Shown one piece after another: positions 11,590-23,850 of a stretch of DNA of 64,000 bases; positions within the stretch are counted from its first letter, which is position 1; the number at the start of each line of letters is the position of its first letter. Position numbers and translations under genes: made by a program. This DNA comes from Tenodera sinensis (lineage: Eukaryota; Arthropoda; Insecta; Mantodea; Mantidae). The notes under the pieces were generated by a model that was not told the DNA's origin, searched no databases, and saw nothing but the letters and a program-made list of their open reading frames with translations. The stretch is from assembly GCA_030765045.1 (NCBI GenBank), contig CM060967.1, forward strand, positions 26,901,784-26,965,783, read 5' to 3'.

Positions 11590-12470
11590 AAAAAGTATGC
11601 ACATAATCATGAACCCACTAACATATTTGTGGATTATAAATGCAGAAAAAGCTGTAGCAATGGATATACACACTAACAGGAACAAAAATCACCCTGTCCC
11701 TCAAGTACAACTCCTTAATCATACACTTAAAAAAGTCAAATCCATGAAATTTCTTGTCGTCTGGGTACAAAGTAACACGAAATGGGACAGTCACATTAAT
11801 GTAATAAACAGAAAACTTAGTTCGCTGTGCTACAAGATTAGAGTATTAACGACTTGTACAAAAAGAGAAACAATTAGGGCAGCAAACTTTGCACATGTCC
11901 ACTCATTATTGAGATATGCTATAGTCTTCTGGGGTGAGTCTTCTTGAGTAGGGCAACCTTTGTTGCACAGAAAAAAATTATTAGAATCATGGAAGTCGTT
12001 AGCCCAGAATCATCCTGTAAACCTGTGTTTAGAAAATTAGGTATCCTTCCACTACCCTGCATTTATATTCAAGGAACAATTAAAGAACATTAACACTGCT
12101 GGTAAACCATTTACAATGAATAATATAGTACATAAACATAACACCTGAAAAAATACACATCTGCATGTAATCAATCACAATACATCACTCTCTCAGAAAA
12201 GTATTCTACACTCGGGCATTAAATTCTACAATAACCTGCTAAGGTATATCAAAGAATTAAACCAGTAAAGCATTTCAAATCATGTCTCAAGGCACATCTA
12301 ATTAACCACTGCTTTTATTCCATCAAGGATTATCTCAAATATAAGTGTTACCTTAAAGCTTTGACCGGAAATGTATGTTTGTTTATATTTTGACGTGTCC
12401 AATAATGAATGTATCTATGGTTTTTTTTTGTTTTTTTTTTTTTAAATTAACATTGTGTCATATCGGACAG
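11590..12470 (+). pseudogene. Non-LTR retrotransposon 3' relic (reverse transcriptase tail)
   Basis: Frames with stops encode MKFLVVWVQSNTKWDSHINV, CYKIRVLTTCTKRETIRAA and HSLLRYAIVFWGESS, the thumb region after the RT active site. Further on, GILPLPCIYIQGTIKEH and HLINHCFYSIKDYLKYKCY match CR1/RTE-type C-termini. The 3' UTR continues after SINE C to TAAATAAATAAATGAATG near 12780. Confidence 0.75.
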
Positions 12471-12675
12471 TGAATGAATGAAATGGGTGAAATGATGCTC
12501 AAATGAGCCCGAGGTCCATGGAGCTTTAAGTTACCCGACATTCATCTTCTCAGGGTAGGGAAAACCTCAGAAAAAAACCTTACCCAGATAACTTACCCTA
12601 AGTGAGATTCAAACTCACAACCTCTTGAACATGAGGCACACGCTAACCATCACGCTACCGAGGCGGGCAGTGAAT
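12468..12675 (-). repeat. tRNA-derived SINE, family C, inserted in a retrotransposon 3' UTR
   Basis: The 8-bp CAGTGAAT at 12468-12475 and 12668-12675 flanks the insertion. On the minus strand it opens TGCCCGCCTCGGTAGCGTGA with box A GGTAGCGTGATGGTTAGCG and box B GAGTTTGAATCTC, then TTACCCTGAGAAGATGAATG. Only one copy is in the window. Confidence 0.7.
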
Positions 12676-15600
12676 CTATGTGTGTAATCTTATAGTTTGT
12701 AATGCTAAACTTGACGTATCACCAATTTATGAGCATTAGCTCAATTATGTAAGTCTTATGTGACAAATAAGTAAATAAATAAATGAATGGATGAATGAAT
12801 ACATGAATACACACATCTGCGTGCACACGTGAGCACACACACACGCACACACACACAGCTTCTTATGGACCTATCCATTATGATGTACATCCAGTCCTTA
12901 ACTTCAGGGTTTAGGGCCCATATCTTGCCAAGCATTGCTCTGCATAGCTATAATGACTTGTGTGCTTTGGCAATGCTTGCCTCTAAATGTTCCTTCCTAT
13001 GCAAGTGGTTAAAACTGAGACAAATTAATTTGTATGGAACAATGAAAGAAAAATGTGCCCTTACCAACTGTTAGGTTTGCCTGTAAAACATGAGGGAGCG
13101 AGGAGAGACCGTTTACAACTTCATGGCAAAGAAGGTGTTTTTATGGCTTTGTAGGCAGATTCAAAGTGTTACAGATTATCACCATGGTTATGAGCAAGCA
13201 ATGAAATTTATAGTCATTAAAACATATAGCAGCCCATTTGCAGGCCCTTCCACTATGCAAGGGAATTAAGAGTCACCAGTGAAATGGTGTCAGCTGAGAC
13301 ACACTAAAATCATTACCTCACAAACATGCAGTATCTCTCTCATTACTTCATTAAATAAAATGGATCTTATTTTTTTTGTAGCACTTATCACACACATCAC
13401 TGTAATTTTGGGCTATAGAAAGGCATTTCATGTGGTTGTTAATAAATTTGAAGCTTTGGTTCAGTGTTAGACATAAAGCATTCTCAATCAATTTTAATAG
13501 AAAATAAACCAGATGAAATCAATACCAGTGTAGAGTGATGCAGTTTATTATCATCTACCAATGAAGTTGCTGAACTTGTATTCGGGTACCTGAATCCTGA
13601 AAGGCTATTCCAATTTAAATTAAGTAGAAAATGATGTATTAGAGGTTGTGAGTAGAATACAAATACTTAAAACATTAAGAATCTCTCATCTGTGGGTCAA
13701 CTGAAATTAACATATGGGAGAGAGGTAGAATTGGAACTGAAAAATTTTATGCAGCATTGACTGCTGATAATGGAGGAAAGTCAGGCCCCGAAACATGTTG
13801 TGGTAAATTGTAAGTAAGTGTTGTGTATTGTACGGCCAGTTGATCTCCGGCTGTGACATTTCTCAAGGCCTTGCGATGCGGTGTTGCCAGTTCTTTAGCG
13901 GGAATTTCAACAGGCTATTTGAAACATTTCACACATCTGCAGATCGCATCACTACTTTGTAAATTTACGTGGACGGTATGCATACAAATGATCACAGAAT
14001 TGTAGAATATGGAGATGGTATATGTTATACCGTTTACCTATCGGCAAAAAAATGCACGAACACCAAAGCAATTGAAACCATGTGGTCCTTGTAAAACTGA
14101 GTTGTCAACATGGTGCTACATTTGAAAGCCACGCCTAGCAGTAAGACCGCTGATTGGTGCTAGCAGAAAGTTTTAACATCCGGTGCATTACTCACTTCCA
14201 GTATTACCAAAAGTAACAGCTACTGCCCATAACAGATGCAAAGGTAATATTCGAACAGAATAGTAGTGTAACGAAGATATTGCATGAAAATAAAACTGAA
14301 ACATGTATTTCGATGTGAGACAGAATATTAGAAGACCCTAAAAGAAAATCGTTCATGTAAATGTTTGTTAAAAGTGTAATTCGTTTTTTGATGTTGGTAT
14401 GAGATAATTAAATGACGAAAACATGTTGATAAGGTTCATTGTTACGAACAACTAAGTTTGCACAAAGACATCATAAATCTTTCCATATTTGATTTTAATA
14501 TATGTGTATAAATATTGGAATTGTATGTGTTCCATAATAAAAGTAGGGGACGATGATTGGGATCACTTCCCTAACGAGAAAGAACTATTTGATGAATAGC
14601 GCGGATGAATATGAGAAAGGCGGTGATGCGTCAAAACGACGCCAAAAAACAGTTCACTGGCATCTCCATATCCTGCATGGATGGACGCATTTTTATGTGT
14701 ATGCGTCATGAAATAGTAAAAGTGGATTTACTAAGTGTTTAGAGACCTTTAATTAAATTTTGGCGATGCTAGGAAGTTGATCCGCTAAAATAAGACTTTC
14801 TACTGTGATACGATTTAAAAATTGTGAACAAGAAGGTGCAAATAAAATGTTTGACTAAAATTAAATCCGAGTGTATGTTCATTCCATCCGTTACCAAGCC
14901 TTGAGATCAAAAAGATCTCATTAGCTTAAAGACACAGCGTCGTTAATAATAGCAAAAACCGCACTAAATGTTTCAACTTAATACATCATATACTTTCATT
15001 GTTAAGATAATTTTGAGAAACCATTTTTCGAAACTTATTACTATACGTTGGCAAGTTAACCTTCCCCTCCAACTCATCACAGCTGTGAAACGTCAGAGCC
15101 AGAGATCCACTGGCCATACAACAGTGTTATTAATCAACTCACCTTTGTTGTTTAAATTGATTGTTACGACACTGTTTTCAAACTTCCAAGAATGAAAATT
15201 ATCTGATGTTTGTACAGTCTCGTATTAAAATATTTCTTCTTCTGTACTATGGAAAATATCACAATCTGCACATGGAGTTTAGTAGATACCAGATGACTTA
15301 TTTGCACTGTATTTGAAATATATATTATTGGTGAAATGCTTTTCAGTATTGAGAAGCAAAAAGCTTCACTACACAGGTTCCTCTACCCTCATTAGTGCAT
15401 GGTGCACATTTTCCTCATTGGTCATTATATCCTGAAAACTTGTAAAGAAATGCATGTCAGATTCTGACTTTACTTTACCACTTCTCCTGTTCCTGCTCCA
15501 GCTCCTTATGTGATCATACTGAGTAAGAACTGACTCAACTCGTATGCCTTTAGAAGCTGAATACGATGTAGTTATTGTTTTTTGGTGAAAATAATTTTTC

Positions 15601-15911
15601 CAGCAGAGAAATTGATTGAATTTTGCAAACCATTTTGATAATGAGTGGTAGTATGTCATTCCCTTCTGTGATGCACACAGTTGCACAGAATAATATTTGT
15701 TTCACTTTTCAACAGTATTTATATTTATTTCAAATAGTACAATAATTGAGAGGTAGAGTTAGGACTGAAAAATTCAGTGCCATAGTCAGGATTTGAACTA
15801 TGGAAGAACTTTGAACATTACCCACACACAGCTTGTATGCTTAAAATCCAGCAGTAAGTTGGTTGGCATAAAATAACTAGTGCAATAATTATTATTTTAT
15901 AATCATTTCAG
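12676..15911. other. Intron stretch with scattered repeat relics
   Basis: After the retrotransposon tail there is an AC-rich microsatellite (about 12825-12858). A Penelope-like relic at 13740-13850 has CTGATAATGGAGG and GGCCCCGAAACATG. At 15123-15195 there is a solo end of the 31065 family (CAACTCACCTTTG, ACACTGTTTTCAAACTTCC). An open frame at 15686-15369 (minus, 105 codons) has no recognisable domain. Confidence 0.45.
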
Positions 15912-16045
15912 TTACTGTTGGAAACTGTAGTTCGACACCTGAAAACATTTGAAGCAGACCTGTATCCAGATTTTTTTGAAGCAGTTAAAAGAGGAATAAG
16001 CCAAGGTTATCATAATCATTTCATTAAGCCAGGAAAATTAGAGAG
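15912..16045 (+). CDS. NRDC: Nardilysin-like exon d
   Basis: The acceptor ATTTCAG ends at 15911 and the donor GTATGT starts at 16046. It encodes LLLETVVRHLKTFEADLYPD and a basic segment ending KPGKLE, and leaves two bases (AG) that become Arg with the next exon. Confidence 0.9.
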
Positions 16046-16339
16046 GTATGTATTTGAATGTCTACATAAAGGCATTCAAAGGCAAAAGTTTTAATTGGAC
16101 CGCACATCAGTTGAATTAGAAGCATAAATGAATAACATACTTACATTGTTCTGTCCATTAAAATTCATCTGTTTCCTGCACAAAACAGAAATACTATATG
16201 TTTTGCTATTTCTTACACAGTCACTGAAACTCCTATTTGGTGTATCACTGTTTTCGAGGTATTCAGCAGGTAGTGCAACTATTTTTTTTCTCCAAACAGT
16301 TTATATGTTGTACTGGGTTTACCTGCACAATATTGTTCC

Positions 16340-16760
16340 CATTTGGCTATAAGGCCCTATTTTTCAACATAATTTGTATACAAGTGGTGATCTTATGCCA
16401 CGTTAATGGGAGAGTCTGTATATCCTAGGGGAACCACTCTACCGGCCTGTGTCTCAGCCAACTTGTAATTGCATCAATTGCTGTAGTGGTTACCATGGAG
16501 ACCATCCTTCAGTAGGCCAAAGAGATGGAAGTCGGAAGATGAAGATCGAGGCTGTGTGGTGGACGAGGAAGAAAAGTCCACTGAAGTTTTGTGATCTCCT
16601 CTTGGGTGCACAGAATTATGTATGACTTTGCATTGTCATGGAGGTGAAGTTTTTTGTGGCTATGGACATGCAGGAATTGTTTCAATTTCCTAAGAGAAGC
16701 ACAATAGGCTTGAAAGTTAATTGTTTGACCATGAGGGAATATTTCAGTCAAAATAACCCT
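16340..16760 (-). pseudogene. mariner transposase relic
   Basis: Minus-strand frames show LHLHDNAKSYIILCTQEEIT, KLQWTFLPRPPHSLDLH and, after stops, AITSWLRHRPVEWFP. These match the second Asp block, the degraded third-Asp block (YSPDLAP-type) and the C-terminal WLR..P..FY segment of mariner transposases. No terminal repeats were found. The open frame at 17065-16784 just upstream is not recognised. Confidence 0.65.
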
Positions 16761-17168
16761 TCAGGGAATAAGCCATTTCATTATCAGCTCTCTATGAGAG
16801 AGACCCAAACAGTCTGAGTGCACCAAGACAAGGCATCCAGGCACACTTCTGTGTCGGCTCCCTCATTCTTGCAAAGAATGGAACAGGAAATGAAATACAT
16901 GCTATTCCATTCAGCAACATCCCAGTGAAATCCTCTGATGCCTCTGCAATGGATTTTTGTGCCTTTAGACTCAGAAAATGTTACTGGAAAATAAGTGCTG
17001 TTGAACAATTGATGGTCTTTAGAAAGCTTGTAAAGAGGAGTGGGAACTTCTGGACATGACTGCACTCACAAGAGCCTTCTTCATTGGAAACTGAGGCACA
17101 AAGCAATTGTCCATTAGAAGGGACAACAAATAGAGTGGTGGAGAGACGGCTTTTCGTAAGGTAGGAAC

Positions 17169-17352
17169 AAAGTCAAACTTTGAGAGGTGGAATTGGAACT
17201 GAAAAATTCAATGCCACAGCTGAGATTTGAACCACAGGCCCTCTGCTTAGCAGGTGGGTGCTCTAACCAATTAACCTGCTGTAACAACCTGCCAGAATGA
17301 CATTGAACTCTCCAACCGATTATTGGCATAAATAAATAATAAAGTTAAAATT
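17169..17352 (-). mobile_element. tRNA-like foldback element (family A), opposite orientation
   Basis: The antisense tail GAGAGGTGGAATTGG and inverted boxes B and A (TTTGAACCACAGG, TCTAACCAATTAACC) run to TCTCCAACCGATT. They join directly to a sense end, ATTGGCATAAATAAATAATA. Imperfect 12-bp repeats (AAAGTCAAACTT at 17169, AAAGTTAAAATT at 17341) flank it. This is the mirror image of the 2445 and 49441 design. Confidence 0.65.
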
Positions 17353-17615
17353 GTTATCAGAGTTAGGAAACAACTCTCCATGTTATTCCACCATTCATTT
17401 TTTGAGTTATGCTGTTCAGAGACACCCATATGAATCTCCTTGGGAAAAAAAATTTGGGAGATGTGTAAATAGATACAGGTATTTCTCGTGAAACCTTAAC
17501 ACTGAATTTTAGAATGCAATACAATACTTCCTGTACATACCATGAATAAGTGATAAAGTAAAAAGAGATTTAATTTTATTTTATTCCTTTCTAAGATATA
17601 AAAATTATGTTTCAG

Positions 17616-17850
17616 GGACTTGAGATTCACACTGCTTATATCTTCTCACTGGAATCATGTTGATAAGCATTCAGCTGTCTCCAAAATTACTTTCTCAATG
17701 ATGAAAACATTTGCCCACCAACTTTTAGATCACTTATATATAAAAAGTCTCGTTCAGGGTAACATTAGTAAAGAACAAACAGTTGAAGCATGTTCCAAAA
17801 TAGTGAAAATTCTGCAACCTGCAGCTCTACTGCCAGAGACACATCCTCAG
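17616..17850 (+). CDS. NRDC: Nardilysin-like exon e
   Basis: The acceptor TTTCAG ends at 17615 and the donor GTAAAA starts at 17851. It encodes DLRFTLLISSHWNHVDK, FAHQLLDHLYIKSLVQGNIS and a helical segment ending LPETHPQ. The LVQGN turn is the well-conserved VxGN strand of M16 third domains. It ends in phase 0. Confidence 0.93.
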
Positions 17851-17981
17851 GTAAAAGTCTTACTGCTGAACTTACTTTTAATCTTAGGCTTTGCATGTTT
17901 CAGTTTAAGTACAGTCTATAACCTAGTATTACCATAATTTACATTTGCATTGTCTGCACAATGTGCTGTTATATTTTAAAA

Positions 17982-18185
17982 TAAGAACAAATAAGAAACT
18001 AAAAGGTCCACTTATCTTAGTAATATTGCAAAATTTTCCGGAGCTGACATATTTAAAGTTGTTTTGTTAGCTTTGAAATTAAGTTGGATTACAACTTGAA
18101 ACATATCAGCTGTGGAAAATCTTGCAATATTACTAAGATAAGTGAAGCTTTTAGTTTCTAATTTGTTCTTATTTTAGATTCTGTT
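17982..18185. repeat. Inverted pair of Penelope-like terminal repeats
   Basis: The left arm, AAATAAGAACAAATAAGAAA through TTATCTTAGTAATATTGCAA, is repeated in reverse complement from CTTGCAATATTACTAAGA to TTTGTTCTTATTTTAG. About 65 bp pair, with a spacer of about 70 bp that includes a GAAATTAAGTTGGATTACAA segment. Confidence 0.75.
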
Positions 18186-18189
18186 AAAA

Positions 18190-18292
18190 CCCACACCCCT
18201 CAGTGGTGGGATCGAACCCAAGCTGCATTCCGTGGCAGGGAACCAAGGCATGACGCCCTAGCCCACTACGCCATGGCACACTTTTGTTTAAT
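18190..18292 (-). repeat. tRNA-like repeat, family F
   Basis: On the minus strand it reads GTGCCATGGCGTAGTGGGCT with box A GGCGTAGTGGGCTAGG, and later box B TTGGGTTCGATCCC. It sits between a Penelope-like terminal repeat and the GIY-YIG relic, probably inserted there. Confidence 0.6.
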
Positions 18293-18339
18293 TAATTTTT
18301 AAAAGGAAAGGAATTGTCATATACTGCATTAATTGTGAA

Positions 18340-18740
18340 GATTGTTAAGAAAAAAAAAAAGATAAAGAAACATACATTGGAAAGACTAAAAAGGATTTGG
18401 AAGCAAGATTGAAGGAACATTTGAGAAATATTCAGTTCAAAATAATGGTAAAATCAGCCATAGCTCACCATTTTTTATTACATAATTATAACATCAGCCC
18501 AGAAATCTTTTAAAACTAGCCAACAATGGTTAGGAATTATAGTGTGGGAGAATATATTATCAAGAATTCAAATAGAATTATGAATTTTGAAATATCTGCA
18601 TCAAATGACACACGACTCACCTTAAGAATGATAGCAGACCAACCAAGGGGGGAAAGGGAAAACAGACACAAGATGAAAACTAGTCGACTGATCAGCTGAT
18701 GAGGATATCTCCTTGAAAGATGTCCTGCCATAATTTTGAT
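18340..18740 (+). pseudogene. Penelope-like GIY-YIG endonuclease relic
   Basis: The frame gives DKETYIGKTKKDLEARLKEH, then LRNIQFK and KSAIAHHF, the core of the GIY-YIG domain of Penelope-like elements (compare VYIGKTKCHLETRIKEHFRN at 28840). The N-terminal half and the end are frameshifted. It is followed at 18696-18724 by CTGATGA..GAAA..GTC, a hammerhead-like core. Confidence 0.7.
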
Positions 18741-18902
18741 GATTAGTAAGTGGAACAAATGTGTTTTAAAGGTTGAGTAAGGTTTTAAAAATTTGACACC
18801 ATGCTGCTTTGTTTTAAATGCTTCATTATTTTTAATTTTATAATAACTTTAATTATTCAAATTCAGTTTTTCAATACATACTTTGATTCATCTTTTTTGC
18901 AG

Positions 18903-19043
18903 ATAAGAGTAGCGCAGCTTCCACTAGGTCAGCATTGTATGCGGACTAAATCTTTCAACAAAGATAGCAATAGTGTTGTCACAAATTATTATCAGTCTGG
19001 CCCGCTTGATATTGTAAGCAGTTGTATAGTGGATTTCTTAGTG
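18903..19043 (+). CDS. NRDC: Nardilysin-like exon f
   Basis: The acceptor TTTGCAG ends at 18902 and the donor GTAAGT starts at 19044; the exon is exactly 47 codons. It reads IRVAQLPLGQHCMRTKSFNK, then SNSVVTNYYQSGPLD and a hydrophobic helix, the start of the fourth M16 domain. Confidence 0.92.
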
Positions 19044-19521
19044 GTAAGTAATGTGCTTGATGAGAAAATAGTTTGGTCTGTGTGTGCACAAGAAACAGAT
19101 TGAACCACTAACTGAATCTACAACTCTGCCTGTGGTATTGCATTAATTGCAGAGATTCTACTCTGTCTTGAGCCTATTAACTTTCTCACTGTCATTCACT
19201 CTTTTTCTTCATACTGTTTCTGTCCCTACATGTCTTTCTTTCTTATCACTTTCTATTCCCATCCTCCTCTCCCCTTTCTGTTCTATCTTCCATTATATCA
19301 CTGTATCACTCTCTCATCTTTCCCCCTCTTTTTGCAGTGTACACAAAACGAAATAAGTAATATGCACTGTTTGGGAGCATCTCTCAGTTTCTAATCATCT
19401 TATGGGGTCTTGCAAGGATGAGGTGTAATTAATGGCCAATGATGCTGCAATGCGGGTTAGAGTTGTGTCTCTATAATGAAAACAAGGAAATGCGGGGGAG
19501 GGCTGGATACACCTGACCTAG

Positions 19522-21106
19522 TTAACCCTTTCACTGTGTTGGCCGTCACATAGACGGCGGTGCATTTAAACCTCTCTGTGCGTTGGCCGGAATGGTAATA
19601 GTAGGAGTTACTCACTAGAATCAAGCCTTATTAGGCACTGAAGGAAATCTCTGTATGCGATTTGAGTTGAAAGAACATGTTCTGCCATCTGTTGGGATTA
19701 TTAAGAAGCAGTTTCATAGATTATGCATTATAGCAGCATCTGCAGCTTAAAATACAAAGACATGCATATGCATTTTAATCCACAGAGAGAGGTAGGCTGG
19801 CGTGAGGTCACATGATTGTGGGGATTCATGAGTGTACAAAACATGGCTAGAACTAGCAGGTAGGTGCATGTTTTACACGACAATGAATTATTGGCTGAAT
19901 GTGATACTTTGCCATCTGATATGTCAGATATTGATTACAGTAATCAGGAAAGTGAATGATCCACTGGCACAAGACGTGCCACGTACAAAGAGAAGACAGG
20001 TTACCAGTCCTATGTTTCAATGACTGAGGGGCAATTTTGTTCCACAAAATCATGGTTTTGATAACCATAATTCAGGTATTTCGGTGAATTTGGAAGAAAG
20101 TGCCACAGTTTTTGACGTTTTTAAATTATTTTTTTCTTTCTAAATTATGCAACTCATTGCTAACGAAAGTAATAGATATTAACGTTTTCTTTGTGAGAAG
20201 CTGCCACCCTCCCCCCACTCCCGTTTGCAGTCCTGGTCTGAACCCACATCTGAAGAATTTTACATTTTCTTGAGACTTAGAATGCCAATGACCAGGGAAA
20301 GAAAGTGAACCATGCAGAATACGGGTCAACAGAACCTCTAATTGCTATCCCCCAGTTTCCAGAGTATGTGTCAAGAGACATATCTTTTGATACTTAGAGT
20401 ACTTCATTTCATTGACAGTGGCACACAGACTCAAGGAGACAGACTACATAAACTGAAACCTATTGTAGACCATTGGAGACTCAGTTTTAGTGTTTGTTTC
20501 ACTTGTTTTCAAAAAATTCTGGAATGAGGTAGCTCAAAGAATTTTTCTATTATTTTTAAAATTTTTTCTTATTCAATAGGTGTAAGACAAACATTCATAT
20601 TCAAAACAAATTTAGCTCTGTGAACTTTGCATAACCCTGATCATAAATACTCTCATTTTCACTATGATATTTTTATTTTTAGTAGTATCAGTGCTTAAGA
20701 GTTATTAGTGATAAGCAAATATTCAGATTCGAAATAAATTTAGTAAAATGAACTTTGGATAACCATATTATAGTTACTTTCATTTTCTCTGTGACACTTC
20801 TATGTAGTAGTGCTTGAAGTTATTAGTGATTGATAATGTTACACATTACAATAATTACCTATGTCTAAATTTATGGTCCCTGTGGACAACCCTAACTTCT
20901 GCGTGTTGTGTGTGGCCTAAATTAAGCTTTTGAAATTAATGAGCTTGTGAGAAAATGGATTATCTACATCAGTCTAGGTGAGTGTTTCATGATATTTATA
21001 TTCTCTTTGCATGTTATTGTATGAATATAAAGCATTTTAAATGTTAAAAGTATCTCAGCAAGGAGGGGTCATTAAGTGGAAAATATCTCAGCAGTGAAAA
21101 GGTTAA
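19522..21106 (+). mobile_element. Degenerate piggyBac-like element, TTAA-flanked
   Basis: TTAA at 19522-19525 and 21103-21106 flank inverted ends (CCCTTTCACTGTG on the left; the complement of CAGTGAAAAGG on the right). Inside, a broken frame shows an acidic N-terminal piece (LPSDMSDIDYSNQESE). Next comes SMCQETYLLILRVLHFIDSG and DRLHKLKPIVDHW, the N-terminal part of the piggyBac DDE domain. The catalytic remainder is absent or unrecognisable. Confidence 0.8.
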
Positions 21107-21506
21107 GCCACATTTTAATTTTCTTTAAATTTATCTCCAAATTCTTAATGTCTGTTATGGAAAAGGTTGCAAATATTGCTTAAAATAAGCAGCATTTATT
21201 GAGTTCTACAATTCTGTGTTATAAGAAAAACTAACTTTGCCCTTAGAATCACAAAAATGTGTAAAGCTGTACAGTAAACATAATGTAATACTGCATGGAA
21301 AAATATAAAAACGTTTAATCCTTTTACAAATTCTGCCTATATTTATACTGGAATTAAAAATTGTATCAAAGTAGCTTTAGTATGTTTGTCTATTACATTA
21401 TATTATAATGCAGTTTCTGCTTTCGAATGAAAGGTTTTATTCTAATACCTATGCAGTAAACCGCCTTTCTTGAGTGGCATTAACATATGATTACATTTCT
21501 ATGAAT

Positions 21507-21640
21507 TTACACATTTTCTGAAATTTGTCGGACTGTCTTACCAGCTTGCCAAAGACGAATAATCTGGCCACGTGTAGCTTCTGATGTATATGGCATGCTG
21601 TAAAACAAGCAACAGTTGTAGCTTAATGAGTAAATATTTA
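21507..21640 (-). pseudogene. Tc1/mariner-type helix-turn-helix fragment
   Basis: The minus strand reads SEATRGQIIRLWQAGKTVRQ followed by ISENV, a typical N-terminal recognition helix region of Tc1-like transposases. Nothing more of the gene is seen. Confidence 0.5.
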
Positions 21641-21734
21641 CTGAAAGAGCAAGAAAAATCAGTACTTTGTTTTCAGGCTGACATGGCATTGGTTGTAACT
21701 AGCATGTATCATGAATAGTGGTACCACTGGAGAG

Positions 21735-21735
21735 G

Positions 21736-21776
<41 letters not shown>
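21735..21776. repeat. (GA)n microsatellite
   Basis: A pure GA run of about 40 bp preceded by a short G-run. Confidence 0.9.
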
Positions 21777-21777
<1 letters not shown>

Positions 21778-22479
21778 CAATTATTTACTAAGTGATGAGA
21801 AAAAATAAATATGTCCCCTTCAGGCCGATGTGTCTTTGGTCATAACTATGTCCAGCTAGTAGCACGAAAGTGCTGTCATTGCAGAAGGGCAAAGGAAGGG
21901 AACAAAGGGGAAATTATGAAGGTCTCGTTAAACAATCATGATACCCTTGCATTTTACCAAATTTGTTTTCTGCACATTCCCTGTGATGTTAATGAAAACT
22001 GATGATAAAACTGCTTTTTGGAGATGGACCATGACTGGAAGCTTTTCTGGTAGCGATATGACAGTTATTTCTCTAGGGCCATCAACCTGGTGAATTCTAG
22101 AATAATTTCTGAGCTTGCATCTGGCTAATAGCCCGAGAGGTGTTATTCTCATATTGTTGTTAGGAAAGTTTCAAGTCATGGTTCACACAACCCTGCAGAA
22201 AAGCTGTCTACCACAGTATTCTTCAGTTTGAAGACCCATGTATGAGGAAAGCAATCAGCTTGCTAACTTGGCCTATTTGATGAGATAGATAAATAAATAA
22301 AAAAACAAACAAGCTTGTTAGATCCCTGTCAGGCAAGGGCCTCCTACGACCTATGGTAGGGTTAGCTCAGTGGTACTCACACAGTGAGCTAGTCTTGTGA
22401 GTTAAAAACACTTTTCGTTCTACTCTTCCCAGTGCACTATCAATCACTATGCTTTTATCCTCTCCCACATTTCTTTCCA

Positions 22480-22690
22480 CTTCACTCTGTCTCCACCATT
22501 CTCATCAACTGCACACCCATCACTGCATTAAATTTTTTTGACCATCTCTGCCATGGGCGTCCTCTGTTCCTTTTCCTCATTTTGGATCCCATACCATTGT
22601 CATATAGGCCTGTCTATCCTCGTGTGTTCTGGCTACATGGCCTCGCTAACTCCATTTGGTCCTCCTAGCATTGCTGGCCACGTCCTCTAT
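22480..22690 (-). pseudogene. RTE-like retrotransposon 3' relic
   Basis: On the minus strand the frame, with stops, gives RRTKWS, GHVARTHEDR and KRNRGRPWQR-like pieces. These match the RT-thumb tail of RTE-type elements (W.GHIAR..D.RW.......RGRP..RW). The arms around it carry no other hallmark. Confidence 0.55.
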
Positions 22691-23039
22691 TCCACTCCTC
22701 CATCTCAGCTCCTCGTTTGCTATACTTCCTGAGGCTAATACCGAGTAGTGTTCTCTCCATTTTTCTTTTGCTGTATTTTATTGTCTGGATCTGTGCTTTG
22801 GTGTTGAGATACAGAGATTAAAATACTGTTTCATGATTTACCAGCTTACAATACCCAATCCACAACAAAACATTGTAGAGGATGCATCAGTGCACCAATA
22901 CGACACTGGTAAAAGAATTATTGTATTATGCACACTATAAGTTGGATAAAATGGACTGGAACCTACAGCTGGAAATTGCTTCTAGCATTGCACTTAGAAT
23001 GGGGTTGGATTGATGCATCTATGACAGCATGCCAGGATT

Positions 23040-23850
23040 AATAGCTAGCCAAATTGATGGCCAGGTAAAACAAATTTAAGCCACAACACAGACTCTATCA
23101 ACAAAATTAGAGCACCAGCTACTTGTCATCATCTTGTCAGACAAGACCTGTATTTGACCATGATCTTGTTACTAGCAAAGGGTCCAAACTTTGCACATGC
23201 TCCATGGAGAGTTCCAATGATCGATATTATAAGTGGAGCAGAACAGGTGATACCAAAGGAAGCTGCAGAGGACATCAGGCAAGGAACAGTTCTAGCTCTA
23301 AAGAGAGCAGCTTCACCAAAACCCAACATCACCAGAGAGGAAAGACCAGTTCTGAGAGCTCTTCAAGATGATGAGAGTGTGCTACTTCGACCAGTAGACA
23401 AAGGAAATGCTGCAGTGATTCTTTCTTGCGAGACTACCATAACAAGATTTCAGAACTACTACAAAATAAGTCATATCATCCACAGAAGCGAGACCTTATG
23501 GCAGCCATTCTTAAGAAAATCACAGCAGTTCTGAAGAAATCACAATTTCCTGCTGAAACCACCAAGGCTCTAAACACACACACAGCAGTCCCTCCTAGAT
23601 TGTATGGCCTACTCAAAGTGCACAGAGATGGAGTGCCACTTTAACCAATCCTCAGCACCATTGGAAGCCCCACTTATAACCTTGCAAAATATCTCACTAA
23701 ACTTTCTATGATTAGGGAATTTCCCTCATCTTGTGATAAATTTATCAGAATTCGTGAAGACATTCCAGACATTAAGAGTAGAACTGGATATCTTCTAATG
23801 CGGTATTACTGTTCACCATGGTACCACTGCAAGTCACTCCAGCTTCTAGA
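23040..23850 (+). pseudogene. Penelope-like reverse transcriptase, N-terminal part
   Basis: The frames give LLAKGPNFAHAPWRVPMIDI, KPNITREERPVLRALQDDES, VLLRPVDKGNAAVILS, then AVPPRLYGLLKVHRDGVPL and LSTIGSPTYNLAKYLTKL. These are the ordered pre-catalytic motifs of Penelope-like reverse transcriptases. A frameshift lies near 23480 and a stop near 23642. The catalytic YADD block is missing. Confidence 0.85.

Noticed and set aside
15369..15686. 105-codon minus-strand frame as a host exon
   Set aside because: No family resemblance and no consistent neighbours on that strand.
22337..22440. GTTAGCTCAGTGGTACTC as a pol III promoter of another SINE
   Set aside because: Box A-like only; no box B at the right distance and no second copy.
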